This document shows positions 50,174-58,636 of a stretch of 64,000 bases of DNA, piece after piece. This DNA comes from Patulibacter defluvii. GTDB lineage: Bacteria; Actinomycetota; Thermoleophilia; Solirubrobacterales; Solirubrobacteraceae. The notes beneath the pieces were generated by a model. It saw only the letters and a program-made list of their open reading frames with translations, ran no database searches and was not told the DNA's origin. Location of the stretch: contig NZ_JAWZSQ010000001.1 of assembly GCF_034096925.1 (NCBI RefSeq), positions 434,001 through 498,000 on the forward strand. Reading direction: 5' to 3'. The translations under genes were made by a program, and so were the position numbers. Position 1 is the stretch's first letter, and the number at the start of each line of letters is the position of its first letter.

Positions 50174-52114
50174 TCACAGCTCGACCGCCGGCTTCAGCTC
50201 GTCGATCGTCCAGACCCGCCGGCGCCGCGCCACCAGCGCGGTCAGCGCCAGCGCGGCGATCGCGAACCCGAGCAGCACCACCACCGCGCGGACCGCGTGG
50301 CCGGCCTGGCCGCCGGAGATCGTCACCCGCAGCGCGTCGACGACGTAGCTCATCGGCATCAGCGGGTGCAGCACCTGGAAGATCCCGTCGGTCGTCTGCA
50401 GCGGGTAGAGGCCGCCGGCCGAGCCGAGCTGCATCATCAGCAGCACCAGCGCCACCAGGTCGCCCGGCGCCCCCAGCCAGGCCCGCAGCAGCTGGACGAT
50501 CGCCGCGAAGGTGGCGACGGTCAGCACCAGCACCCCGATCGTCGCGAACGGCTTGGCGGCGTCGAGCCCGAGCCCCAGCTGGACGGCGAGGAACAGCACC
50601 AGCGCGCCGACCGCGCCGATCGCCGCCGCCGGCAGCCAGCCGACCAGCGCGACCGTCCGCGCCGGCGTTCCCGCCAGCAGCAGCCGCGGGTTCAGCGGTC
50701 GCAGCAGGAAGAAGACGAAGATGCTGAAGACCCAGAGGCCGATCGGGAAGAAGAACGGCGCCAGGCCGCGGCCGTAGAGCACCGCCGGGTGGTCCTCGAT
50801 CGTCCGGATCGTCACCGGCGAGCCGAGGACCTTCGCCGTCCGCGCCCGCTCGCGGGCGTCGGGCGAGGGGATCTGGCGCAGGCTCGCCGCCACCCGCTGC
50901 TGGATCGCGGCGACCCCGCGGTCGAGCGAGCGGGTCGCGTCGACCAGCTGCCGGGCCCCCGGCAACGCACCGCCGACCGCCCGCTGGAGCGCGTCGAGAC
51001 CGCTCGACGCGCCGCGCGCCGCCCGCGCCAGGTCGTCGGCGCCGCCCGCGCCGCGCAGCCGCCGGGCGGTGTCGGTGCCGCCGGCCCGCAGCTCGCGGGC
51101 GCGCCGCGACAGCCGGCCGGTGGTCGCGGCCACCTGGCGGACGACGCGGTCGGCGTCGGCGGCGCGGCTCCGCAGCTCGCGGGCCGCGGTCCGCAGGTCG
51201 CGGAAGGCGACGCCGTCGGCGATCCGCCCCGGCAGCTCGCGGGCCAGCCGGGTCAGCGCCCGGTCGACGGCGCGGGTGCGGGCGGCGAAGCGCGCGGCGG
51301 GCCCGGTCGCCAGTCCGGCGGTCGCGTCGGCGGCGGCCGCGGCGTCGGCCAGCGACGCGGTCAGCGGCCCGATCGCCCCGGCCGCCGCCGAGCCGAGCGC
51401 GTCGGCGGTGCGGGCGACCCGGGCCAGGCCGCGCTCGAGGTCGTGGCCGGCCCCGGCCAGCGCCGCCGTCCCCGAGCCGAGCGGCGCCAGCCCGCGCAGC
51501 AGCGTGGTCGCGCCGGCGGTCACGTTGGTGGTCCCGCGGCGGACCTCGGTCAGCCCCCGCTGGGCGGCGACGAGCTGGTCGCGCAGGGTCCCGACGTCGC
51601 CCAGCACGCCCTCGCTGTAGGTCGTCACCGCGGCGGTGTTGATCTGCCGCTGCAGCTCCTGCTGGGCCGACGACGCCAGCCGGCTGACGATGAAGCCGTT
51701 GGCGTCGTCGAGCCGCAGCTCCAGCTGCGCCTGCCGCGGCTGGCCGCCGACCGGGCTCGCCAGGCGGCGGCTGAAGTCGCGCGGGACGGTGATCGAGAAC
51801 AGGTAGCGGCCCTCGCGGATCCCGTCGGCGGCGTCGGCCGCGTCGGTGAACCGCCAGTCGAAGGCCCGCTTCTGGCGCAGCTGGTCGACGAACCGCTGGC
51901 CGCCGTCGACCGTCTGGTCGCGCACCTGCACCGGCCGGTCCTCGTTGACGACCGCGACCGGCACGTCGCCGAGCCGTCCGAACGGATCCCAGCTCGACCA
52001 CAGGTAGACGCCGCCGTAGAGGACCGGCACCAGCGCGAAGGCCAGCAGCGCCAGCCGCGGCAGGCCGGAGCGGAAGCGGCGCAGCTCCAGCAGCGCCAGC
52101 CGCAGGGCGGTCAC
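50174..52114 (-). CDS. YhgE/Pip-domain membrane protein
   Basis: A 646-residue protein of the YhgE/Pip family (phage-infection-protein-like, related to EsaA and ABC-2 permeases). One TM at residues 21-40 (LALLAFALVPVLYGGVYLW) is followed by an outer region with DVPVAVVNEDRPVQV, a long Ala/Arg/Asp coiled-coil segment (about 180-400), and about five C-terminal TMs. GTG 52114 overlaps the TGA of the upstream ATPase-like gene (GTGA), so both are co-translated. Family members link to secretion or envelope transport; the actual cargo is unknown. Confidence 0.88.
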   Translation of the reverse strand: MTALRLALLELRRFRSGLPRLALLAFALVPVLYGGVYLWSSWDPFGRLGDVPVAVVNEDRPVQVRDQTVDGGQRFVDQLRQKRAFDWRFTDAADAADGIREGRYLFSITVPRDFSRRLASPVGGQPRQAQLELRLDDANGFIVSRLASSAQQELQRQINTAAVTTYSEGVLGDVGTLRDQLVAAQRGLTEVRRGTTNVTAGATTLLRGLAPLGSGTAALAGAGHDLERGLARVARTADALGSAAAGAIGPLTASLADAAAAADATAGLATGPAARFAARTRAVDRALTRLARELPGRIADGVAFRDLRTAARELRSRAADADRVVRQVAATTGRLSRRARELRAGGTDTARRLRGAGGADDLARAARGASSGLDALQRAVGGALPGARQLVDATRSLDRGVAAIQQRVAASLRQIPSPDARERARTAKVLGSPVTIRTIEDHPAVLYGRGLAPFFFPIGLWVFSIFVFFLLRPLNPRLLLAGTPARTVALVGWLPAAAIGAVGALVLFLAVQLGLGLDAAKPFATIGVLVLTVATFAAIVQLLRAWLGAPGDLVALVLLMMQLGSAGGLYPLQTTDGIFQVLHPLMPMSYVVDALRVTISGGQAGHAVRAVVVLLGFAIAALALTALVARRRRVWTIDELKPAVEL

Positions 52115-52926
52115 GCGGCGGGCTCCCGGTCGGCGGAGGCGTCGCGGGCGACCGCGCGGCGGTGCTCGCTCGGGTGGGGGAGCGCGATCGCGACGTGCTC
52201 GATCGCCTCCGGCGGCTCGAGCGCGGTGGCGATCACCGTCGGACCGGCGGCGGCCAGCCCGTCGAGCGCCGCCCAGGCGGCCGCGCGGTCGGCGGCGGTC
52301 AGGCCGTGGTCGACGTCGTCGACCAGTACCAGCGGCCGGTGCTCGGCGGCGACCAGCGCGACCGCCACCAGCAGCTGGTCGCGCGGGTGGAGGTCGCCGA
52401 GCAGCGCGTCGCGCGGCGGATCGAGGTCGAGCAGCGCGTAGGCGTCGGCGATCCGGCGCGGGTCGCAGCGCCCGCCGGTGGCGAGCGTCGCCTGCCGCTC
52501 CAGGTCGCGGACGGCCAGCCCCTCGTCCGGCTCGAGGCCGGGGCGGATGCGGGCGACGGCGGCCGCCGCCCGCAGCGGCGCGAGCCCGTCGGCGGCCAGC
52601 GCGTCGCCGACCCGCAGCTCGCCCGCCGCCAGCCGCAGCCGTCCGCCGAGCGCCAGCAGCAGCGCGCTGCGGCCGGACCCGCCGGGACCGTGGATCACCG
52701 CCACCGCGCCGGCCGGCACGTCGAGGTCGACGCGGGCGAAGACCGGTCCCCGCGGCCCGCGCGCGGCGAGCCCGCGGCCGAGCAGGTCGACCCCGAGCGG
52801 CGGGGAACCGTCGCCGGGCAGGACGCCGGGCGCCGCCGCGGCGGTCGCGGGCGGCGCGGCGGTCGCTGGCTCCGGGTCGGCCTCGGGCTCCGGCGCCGGC
52901 CCGGCGGGATCTGGGGTCACGACCAC
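52111..52926 (-). CDS. Degenerate ABC-type ATPase partner of the YhgE/Pip protein
   Basis: A 271-residue ABC-fold protein with a Pro/Ala/Glu-rich start of about 45 residues. Walker A reads GPGGSGRS (residues 80-87) with Arg86 in place of the Lys. The signature region reads GDLHPRDQLLVAVAL instead of LSGGQ. Walker B reads LVLVDDVDHG with Asp204 where catalytic Glu is expected. It is therefore probably a weak or inactive ATPase. It is co-translated with the YhgE/Pip gene and may regulate or anchor it. GTG 52926 starts; GTG 52920 is possible. Confidence 0.82.
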   Translation of the reverse strand: MVVTPDPAGPAPEPEADPEPATAAPPATAAAAPGVLPGDGSPPLGVDLLGRGLAARGPRGPVFARVDLDVPAGAVAVIHGPGGSGRSALLLALGGRLRLAAGELRVGDALAADGLAPLRAAAAVARIRPGLEPDEGLAVRDLERQATLATGGRCDPRRIADAYALLDLDPPRDALLGDLHPRDQLLVAVALVAAEHRPLVLVDDVDHGLTAADRAAAWAALDGLAAAGPTVIATALEPPEAIEHVAIALPHPSEHRRAVARDASADREPAA

Positions 52927-52996
52927 ACCATCGCGGCCCGCACGCTACCGAGCGGGTGGGAGCGATCGGGTGACCGGCGGCACGCAGCCGCGGCCG

Positions 52997-55900
52997 TCAG
53001 GCCCGCGCGACCCCGACCCGCAGCCGCAGGTCCTCGATCTCGGCGGCGTGGGCGCCGGCGTCGCCGACCGGGCCGTACTCCAGCGCCTCGGTCAGCGTCT
53101 CGCCGGTGACGTAGCCCTGGTGGGCGCGGGCCGCGGCCAGCAGCTCCTCGTCGCCGTCGAGCGTCAGGTGGATCCGGTCGGTGACCTCGAGCCCGGCGCC
53201 CTTGCGCGCGGCCTGGATCGCGTGGACGACCTCGCGCGCCAGCCCCTCGCGCCGCAGCTCATCGTCGATCGCCAGCTCCAGCGCGACCGCGTGGCTGCCG
53301 TCGCGCTCCAGCTGGTAGCCGGCCAGCGGCTCCATCCGCAGCAGCAGGTCGTCCTCGGTCAGCTCGTGCTCGTGGCCGTCGACGTTGATCCCGACGCTGC
53401 CGCCGGCGCGGACCGTCGCCGCGGCGTGGGCCGGGTCGAGGGCCGCAATCGCCGCCGCCGCCTGCGGCATCGCCTTGCCGAAGCGGCGGCCGAGCGTGCG
53501 GTAATTCGGCTTGATCTCGTACGAGCCGAGGTCGTCGGCGTGCTCGACGAACCGCAGCCGGTGGACGTTCAGCTCGTCGCGGACGATCTCGCCCAGCCGC
53601 TCGATCGCCTCGCGCTCGCGGTCGGCGGCCACCACCACCGCCTCGTGCAGCGGCTGGCGGACCTTCAGCTTCGACTGCCCGCGCGCGCCCAGGCCCAGCT
53701 GGACGGTCTCGCGGGCGATCGCCATCGCCGCCTCCAGCGGCTCGTCGCGGCCCTCGGCCAGCGGCCAGTCGGTCAGGTGGACCGACGGCTCGCTCCCGTC
53801 GAGGTTGTCGTACAGCTCGTCGGCGACGAAGGGAGTGAAGGGCGCCAGCAGCTTGGCCACCGTCACCAGGCACTCGCGCAGGGTCGCCAGCGCGGCCGGG
53901 TCGCCGTCCCAGAACCGTCGCCGCGAGCGGCGCACGTACCAGTTGGAGAGATCGTCGACGAAGGTCGCGATCGCGCGCCCGGCGAAGGTCGCGTCGAACG
54001 CCTCCAGCCGCTCGCCGACCTCGGTCACCGTGGCCGCCAGCCGCGAGCGGATCCAGCGGTCCATCAGCGCGCCGGGCGACTCCGGATCGGCGTCGGTCGC
54101 CGTCGCCGCGCCGGTGGTCGCCGCGGCGTTCTCGTACAGGACCAGGAAGCCGTAGGTGTTCCACAGCGTGCGCAGGAACAGCCGCACGCCCTCGCCGATC
54201 GCCTCGGTCGAGAAGCGGTAGCCGTCCCACGGCTGCTTGCTGGTGAAGAAGTACCAGCGGAAGGCGTCGGCGCCGAAGCGGTCGATCACGTCCCACGGCA
54301 CCACGATGTTGCCGCGCGACTTGCTCATCTTCTGACCCTCGGCGTCGAGGATCAGGCCCAGGCAGACGACGTCCTCGTAGGGCGGCAGCGGAGCCGTGCG
54401 GTCGGCCTCCGCCAGGTGCGCGCCGGCGTCGTGGGCGGTCGCCCGGATCGTGCCGTCGCGGGGCGCGTCGGCCGCGGTCGGCTGCTGCAGCAGGACCGCG
54501 ATCGCCATCAGCGAGTAGAACCAGCCGCGGGTCTGGTCCTGGGCCTCGCAGATGTAGTCGGCCGGCCAGCGGCCCTGCTCGCGGACGGTGGCCAGGTCCT
54601 CGCCGTGCTGCGCGAACGGCATCGATCCGGAGTCGAACCAGACGTCGATCACCTCCGGCACGCGCCGCATCGTGCCGTCGCAGCCGGGCCGGTCGCAGGC
54701 GAAGGTCAGGTCGTCGACGTAGGGCCGGTGGGGATCCTGCAGCGGCTGCCCGCTGAGCCGCTCCAGCTCGGCGAACGAGCCGACGCAGTGCAGGTGGTCG
54801 CAGCCGTCGCCGTCGCAGCGCCACACGGGGAGCGGGGTCCCCCAGTAGCGCTCGCGCGAGAGCGCCCAGTCGACGTTGCCCTCCAGCCACTTGCCGAAGC
54901 GGCCCTGCTTGACGTGCTCCGGGTGCCACTCGACCTGGTCGTTGGCCGCCACCAGCTGGTCGCGCAGCTTCGAGGTCGCGATGTACCAGGAGGGCTTGGC
55001 GTAGTAGAGCAGCGCGGTGCCGCAGCGCCAGCAGTGGGGGTAGGAGTGCTCGTAGTCGCGGGCCAGCCAGAGCGCGCCCGAGCGGCGCAGGTCCTCGACC
55101 AGCTCGCGGTCGGTGTCCTTGACCTGGCGGCCGGCGTAACCCGTGATCCGCTCGTCGTAGGTGCCGTCGAGCCGGACCGGGTTGACGACCGTCAGCCCGG
55201 CCGCGATCCCGAGCGCGTAGTCGTCGGCGCCGAACGCGACCGCGGTGTGGACCACGCCGGTGCCGTCGTCGGCGGTGACGAAGTCGGCCTCCAGCACGGT
55301 GTTGCCGCGCGGGCCCCACTCCTCGGCGGCGACGAACGGGAACGGCGGCACGTAGTGGGCGCCGGCCAGCTGGGCCCCGGTCAGGGTCTCCAGCACCTCG
55401 ACCTCGGTGCCGTTGGGGACCGGCTGGTTGTCGCCGCCGATCTTGGTCGTCGGGACCACGCGGTCGAGCAGTGCCTTGGCCAGCACCACGACCTCGCCGC
55501 CGTCGACCGGCGCGCTGCCCTTCTCGCCGTCGCGGGGACGGCCGCTGACGCGGGCGCGGACGTACTCCAGCTCGGGGTGGACCGCGAGCGCCGCGTTCGA
55601 CGGCAGCGTCCAGGGGGTGGTGGTCCAGGCCAGCAGCGCGTCGCCCGGCTGCAGCGCCGAGCCGGCCGGGTCGCTGACCGGGAAGCGGACGAAGGCCGAG
55701 GGGTCGACGTCGTCCTGGTAGCCCTGGGCGACCTCGTGGCTGGAGAGCGCCGTGCCGCAGCGCGGGCAGTAGGGGACCACGCGGTGGCCCTCGTAGAGCA
55801 GGTCGCGGTCGGCGATCGCCCGGATCGCGCCCCAGACCCGCTCGATGAAGGCGTCGTCGAGGGTCCGGTAGGCGTCGTCGAGGTCGACCCAGTAGCCGAT

Positions 55901-56314
55901 CCGCTCCGTCAGCCGGCTCCAGTCCTCCAGGTACTCGAAGACCGACTCGCGGCAGCGCTGGTTGAACTCGGCGATCCCGTAGGCCTCGATCTCCGCCTTC
56001 GAGCTGAGGCCGAGGTCCTTCTCGACCGCGATCTCGACCGGCAGGCCGTGGCAGTCCCAGCCGCCCTTGCGCTCGACCAGCCGGCCGCGCATCGTCTGGA
56101 AGCGGGGGTAGATGTCCTTGAACGCGCGGGCCAGGACGTGGTGGCTGCCGGGGCGGCCGTTGGCGGTCGGCGGCCCCTCGTAGAAGACCCACGGCTCGGC
56201 GCCGGCGCGGCGGCGGAGCGACTCGCGGAAGACGTCGCGCTCGCGCCACCGCTCCAGGATCGCCTCCTCCAGCGCGGGGAACGACTGGTTCGGATCGACG
56301 GGGCGGCGCGACAT
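52997..56314 (-). CDS. ileS: Isoleucyl-tRNA synthetase
   Basis: A 1105-residue class I aminoacyl-tRNA synthetase. The HIGH position reads GSHH (residues 56-59, GRPGSHHVLARAFKD), the form used by actinobacterial and eukaryote-like type 2 enzymes, which are generally less sensitive to mupirocin. KMSKS is intact near residue 663 (QKMSKSRGN). The editing domain contains WTTTPWTLPSNAALAV. C-terminal tRNA-binding and ABEE-like segments are complete. TAGAAT lies 9 nt before ATG 56314 with no ribosome site. Confidence 0.97.
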   Translation of the reverse strand: MSRRPVDPNQSFPALEEAILERWRERDVFRESLRRRAGAEPWVFYEGPPTANGRPGSHHVLARAFKDIYPRFQTMRGRLVERKGGWDCHGLPVEIAVEKDLGLSSKAEIEAYGIAEFNQRCRESVFEYLEDWSRLTERIGYWVDLDDAYRTLDDAFIERVWGAIRAIADRDLLYEGHRVVPYCPRCGTALSSHEVAQGYQDDVDPSAFVRFPVSDPAGSALQPGDALLAWTTTPWTLPSNAALAVHPELEYVRARVSGRPRDGEKGSAPVDGGEVVVLAKALLDRVVPTTKIGGDNQPVPNGTEVEVLETLTGAQLAGAHYVPPFPFVAAEEWGPRGNTVLEADFVTADDGTGVVHTAVAFGADDYALGIAAGLTVVNPVRLDGTYDERITGYAGRQVKDTDRELVEDLRRSGALWLARDYEHSYPHCWRCGTALLYYAKPSWYIATSKLRDQLVAANDQVEWHPEHVKQGRFGKWLEGNVDWALSRERYWGTPLPVWRCDGDGCDHLHCVGSFAELERLSGQPLQDPHRPYVDDLTFACDRPGCDGTMRRVPEVIDVWFDSGSMPFAQHGEDLATVREQGRWPADYICEAQDQTRGWFYSLMAIAVLLQQPTAADAPRDGTIRATAHDAGAHLAEADRTAPLPPYEDVVCLGLILDAEGQKMSKSRGNIVVPWDVIDRFGADAFRWYFFTSKQPWDGYRFSTEAIGEGVRLFLRTLWNTYGFLVLYENAAATTGAATATDADPESPGALMDRWIRSRLAATVTEVGERLEAFDATFAGRAIATFVDDLSNWYVRRSRRRFWDGDPAALATLRECLVTVAKLLAPFTPFVADELYDNLDGSEPSVHLTDWPLAEGRDEPLEAAMAIARETVQLGLGARGQSKLKVRQPLHEAVVVAADREREAIERLGEIVRDELNVHRLRFVEHADDLGSYEIKPNYRTLGRRFGKAMPQAAAAIAALDPAHAAATVRAGGSVGINVDGHEHELTEDDLLLRMEPLAGYQLERDGSHAVALELAIDDELRREGLAREVVHAIQAARKGAGLEVTDRIHLTLDGDEELLAAARAHQGYVTGETLTEALEYGPVGDAGAHAAEIEDLRLRVGVARA

Positions 56315-56393
56315 GGACGATGGATTCTAGGAATCGGCGCTGTCCGGCCGCGGTCCGGGCTCGTGCGCCGGGCGATCGGGGATGATGCGGACC

Positions 56394-56852
56394 GTGGACC
56401 AGCGCTCGCCCTCGGCCGTTCCCCGTGCGATCGCGCTGGTCGCCGCGCTGCTGCTGGTGGCGCTGCTGTTCCTCGACTGGCAGTCCTCCTACGGGGTCGG
56501 CCGGGCGGGCTGGAGCGGCGCCGGCTGGATCGCCGGCGGCGCCGCGCTGGTGGTCGTGGTCTGGGAGCTGACCCGGCGGGTCGGGGCGGTCGTCGAGCAG
56601 CGCGGCCCGGACCGCTTCGGCGCGGCGGCGGCGCTGGTCGCGGTCATCGCCGTGGTGGTCAAGCTGCTGCGCGACGACGCGGCCCGCACCGGGGTGGCCT
56701 GGGTCGGGCTGGTGGTGGCCGCGGTGCTGGCCGTGGCGGCGCTGGCGATCGCCCTCCGGCCGGGCGCCGACCCGGCCCGGATCGAGGATCCGCCTGGCGG
56801 CCGGCGACCGCCGAAGCGGCGCAAGGCACCGCCGCTGCGGACCCGCCGCTAG
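56394..56852 (+). CDS. Four-TM membrane protein (paralogue 1)
   Basis: A 152-residue protein with four TM segments (AIALVAALLLVALLFLDW; WIAGGAALVVVVWEL; GAAAALVAVIAVVVKLL; VGLVVAAVLAVAALAIAL) and a basic Pro/Arg tail. GTG 56394 is preferred over ATG 56382 because GATGAT (56381-56386) would then be 7 nt upstream. It shares the FLxW...GW...VVWE pattern with the next gene, so the two are tandem relatives. Family otherwise unrecognised. Confidence 0.75.
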   Translation: MDQRSPSAVPRAIALVAALLLVALLFLDWQSSYGVGRAGWSGAGWIAGGAALVVVVWELTRRVGAVVEQRGPDRFGAAAALVAVIAVVVKLLRDDAARTGVAWVGLVVAAVLAVAALAIALRPGADPARIEDPPGGRRPPKRRKAPPLRTRR

Positions 56853-56943
56853 CCGTCGGTCCCCCGTTGCCGGCGGGCCGAACGTCCAGCCGAAACCGGG
56901 TCCGGGTTGCCATCCGCCGGTCGCCCGCCGATGATTGCGCCGA

Positions 56944-56962
56944 CCCCGGTACCAGACCGGGG
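56944..56962. promoter_or_regulatory. Inverted repeat upstream of four-TM paralogue 2
   Basis: CCCCGGT-N5-ACCGGGG, 21 bases before GTG 56984. Operator or short leader hairpin. Confidence 0.4.
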
Positions 56963-56983
56963 CGGAACGAACGGAGCCCCACC

Positions 56984-57481
56984 GTGTCCACGCAAGCCGA
57001 CCTTCAGGCCCTGCCCACATCGCGCAAGCTCGCGCTCGGTGCGGCGGCGCTGCTGATCATCAACAGCTTCCTCTCCTGGTACCACGCGTCCGTGGGCAGC
57101 ATCTCGGTCAGCCAGAGCGGCTGGCATCAGCTGGGCACGATCGCCTGGATCATCGTGATCGGCTTCGTCGTCTGGGAGGGCCTGCGGGTGGCCAAGCTGG
57201 TCGGCACCGAGCCACGGCAGGCCGACCTGATCAGCGCCGGGATCGGCGCCGCGGCCCTGCTCTTCGCGCTGATCTTCGTGATCCAGCGGCTCAGCGACGG
57301 CTACCTCGGGTTCGCCTTCTTCCTCGGCGTGATCCTGCTGGTCGTCTTCGCCTACGCGCTGCTGCAGATCTTCAACGCCGCTGGCGGCCAGGAGGCGCTG
57401 AAGGCGGCCCAGGAGCAGGCGGCCGCGCGCCGCGCCGCGAACCAGAACGACCAGGATCCGCCGGCGCCGCCGAGCGCCTGA
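56984..57481 (+). CDS. Four-TM membrane protein (paralogue 2)
   Basis: A 165-residue protein with four TM segments (LGAAALLIINSFLSWY; LGTIAWIIVIGFVVWEGL; AGIGAAALLFALIFVIQ; LGFAFFLGVILLVVFAYALL) and a charged Ala/Gln tail that likely faces the cytoplasm. It matches actinobacterial conserved membrane proteins of unknown role. GTG 56984 follows GGAG. A bidirectional terminator follows. Confidence 0.82.
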   Translation: MSTQADLQALPTSRKLALGAAALLIINSFLSWYHASVGSISVSQSGWHQLGTIAWIIVIGFVVWEGLRVAKLVGTEPRQADLISAGIGAAALLFALIFVIQRLSDGYLGFAFFLGVILLVVFAYALLQIFNAAGGQEALKAAQEQAAARRAANQNDQDPPAPPSA

Positions 57482-57496
57482 GCGACCCTCGTCCGC

Positions 57497-57522
57497 GGGC
57501 GACCGGGGTGGGCCGGTCGCCC
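57497..57522. terminator. Bidirectional terminator, four-TM gene / merR
   Basis: GGGCGACCGG-GGTGGG-CCGGTCGCCC, 10-bp perfect stem between convergent genes (57497-57522). Confidence 0.75.
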
Positions 57523-57538
57523 CGGGCTCCGCGCGCGC

Positions 57539-58447
57539 TCAGCGTCCGCGGCGGACGCGGAACGGGGCGTCGTCGCCCTCGAGCACCTGCAGCAGCCGCG
57601 AGCGGGCCACCAGCGGCGCGCCGTCCAGCCGCTCGACGCCGGTCGACCGCCGCTCCAGCAGCGGCCCGTGGAAGTCGAGCACCGGCAGCTCGCCGCCGGC
57701 CGCGCGCTGGGCGGCGAAGACCAGCCGCCCGAGCCGGTCGAGCGGCACGCTGCGGCCGCTCAGCACCAGCGCGTGGGGGTCGATCCGCCCCAGCGCCCGC
57801 GACAGTTCGCTCGGCTGGAGGTCGGCGCCGACGGTCACCGGCAGCACGCCGGCGCGGCGCAGGGCCAGGTCGAGCGCCTGCACCCGCAGCGCGTCGAGCG
57901 ATCCCGGCGCCGTCCCGTCGAGCACCACCACCACGTGCGGACGGTGGGCCGGCGGCGCGGTGCGGGTGGCGGCCGCCAGCCAGCGCGAGGCCCAGCGCCA
58001 GGCGAACGCGTACTCGACCGATCCCGGGTGCTCGCGGTCGAGCAGGTCGACCGCCGGCAGCAGCACCTCGTCGACCGAGCGCTCGAGCGAGCGCAGGTGC
58101 AGCGACTCCTCGACCACGCGGTCGGCGTCCGGCTCGTCGTAGCGGCGCAGCGCCCGCCGCAGCCGGTCGACGGGCGAGGCGTCGACGCGTCCGCGTGGCG
58201 CGCCCCGCCAGCCCTCCGGATCGCCGCCGGCGGCGACCCCGCGGCGGGCGACCGCGACCGCGGTGGCGGCGTCGGGCGTCCGGCCGAGCGCGTCGCGGAG
58301 GGCGTCGATCTCGTTCAGCTCGTACTGCCGGTGACCGCCGTCGGTGCGCTGCGGGGTCGGGAACCCGTAGCGGCGCTCCCACGACCGCAGGGTGCTGGCG
58401 GAGACGCCGAGCAGCTCCGCGGCAGCGGTGGTGCGGATCGCGGTCAT
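57539..58447 (-). CDS. MerR-family regulator with a degenerate B12-binding-like domain
   Basis: A 302-residue regulator arranged like CarH/LitR photoreceptors: a MerR HTH (residues 6-43, AAELLGVSASTLRSWERRYGFP), a helical domain (85-165) and a Rossmann-like domain (170-290). The cobalamin His motif DxHxxG reads DGTAPG (177-182), and the four-helix Glu-His ligand region reads SVEYAFAWRWAS, without the His. It therefore probably does not bind B12 and may sense something else. GGAGG precedes ATG 58447. It is divergent from the secreted PKD protein. Confidence 0.85.
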   Translation of the reverse strand: MTAIRTTAAAELLGVSASTLRSWERRYGFPTPQRTDGGHRQYELNEIDALRDALGRTPDAATAVAVARRGVAAGGDPEGWRGAPRGRVDASPVDRLRRALRRYDEPDADRVVEESLHLRSLERSVDEVLLPAVDLLDREHPGSVEYAFAWRWASRWLAAATRTAPPAHRPHVVVVLDGTAPGSLDALRVQALDLALRRAGVLPVTVGADLQPSELSRALGRIDPHALVLSGRSVPLDRLGRLVFAAQRAAGGELPVLDFHGPLLERRSTGVERLDGAPLVARSRLLQVLEGDDAPFRVRRGR

Positions 58448-58501
58448 GACCGGCCGATCCTCCGCGAAGCGCCTGCACCTGGCAAGAACGGCAACGCGCC
58501 G

Positions 58502-58513
58502 TGCGCCGGCGCA
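58502..58513. promoter_or_regulatory. 12-bp palindrome between merR and PKD genes
   Basis: TGCGCCGGCGCA in the 189-bp divergent gap, within a larger G/C-rich symmetric area. A possible MerR-type site. Nothing else in the gap is recognisable apart from an AGAAGG ribosome site. Confidence 0.35.
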
Positions 58514-58636
58514 GGTTCCGTGGTTCCACCGATGCGGACCCCGGGGGCGCGGGCCTAGCGTGCGTCGCCCTGCCCGACGGCCGCCCCTGCGCGCCGCCCG
58601 GGCGCCCCCCCCCGAACGGCACGAAGAAGGTCTCCG

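Noticed and set aside
52997..56314. The GSHH sequence in place of HIGH in isoleucyl-tRNA synthetase as a defect
   Set aside because: This form is normal for actinobacterial type 2 enzymes, and KMSKS is intact.
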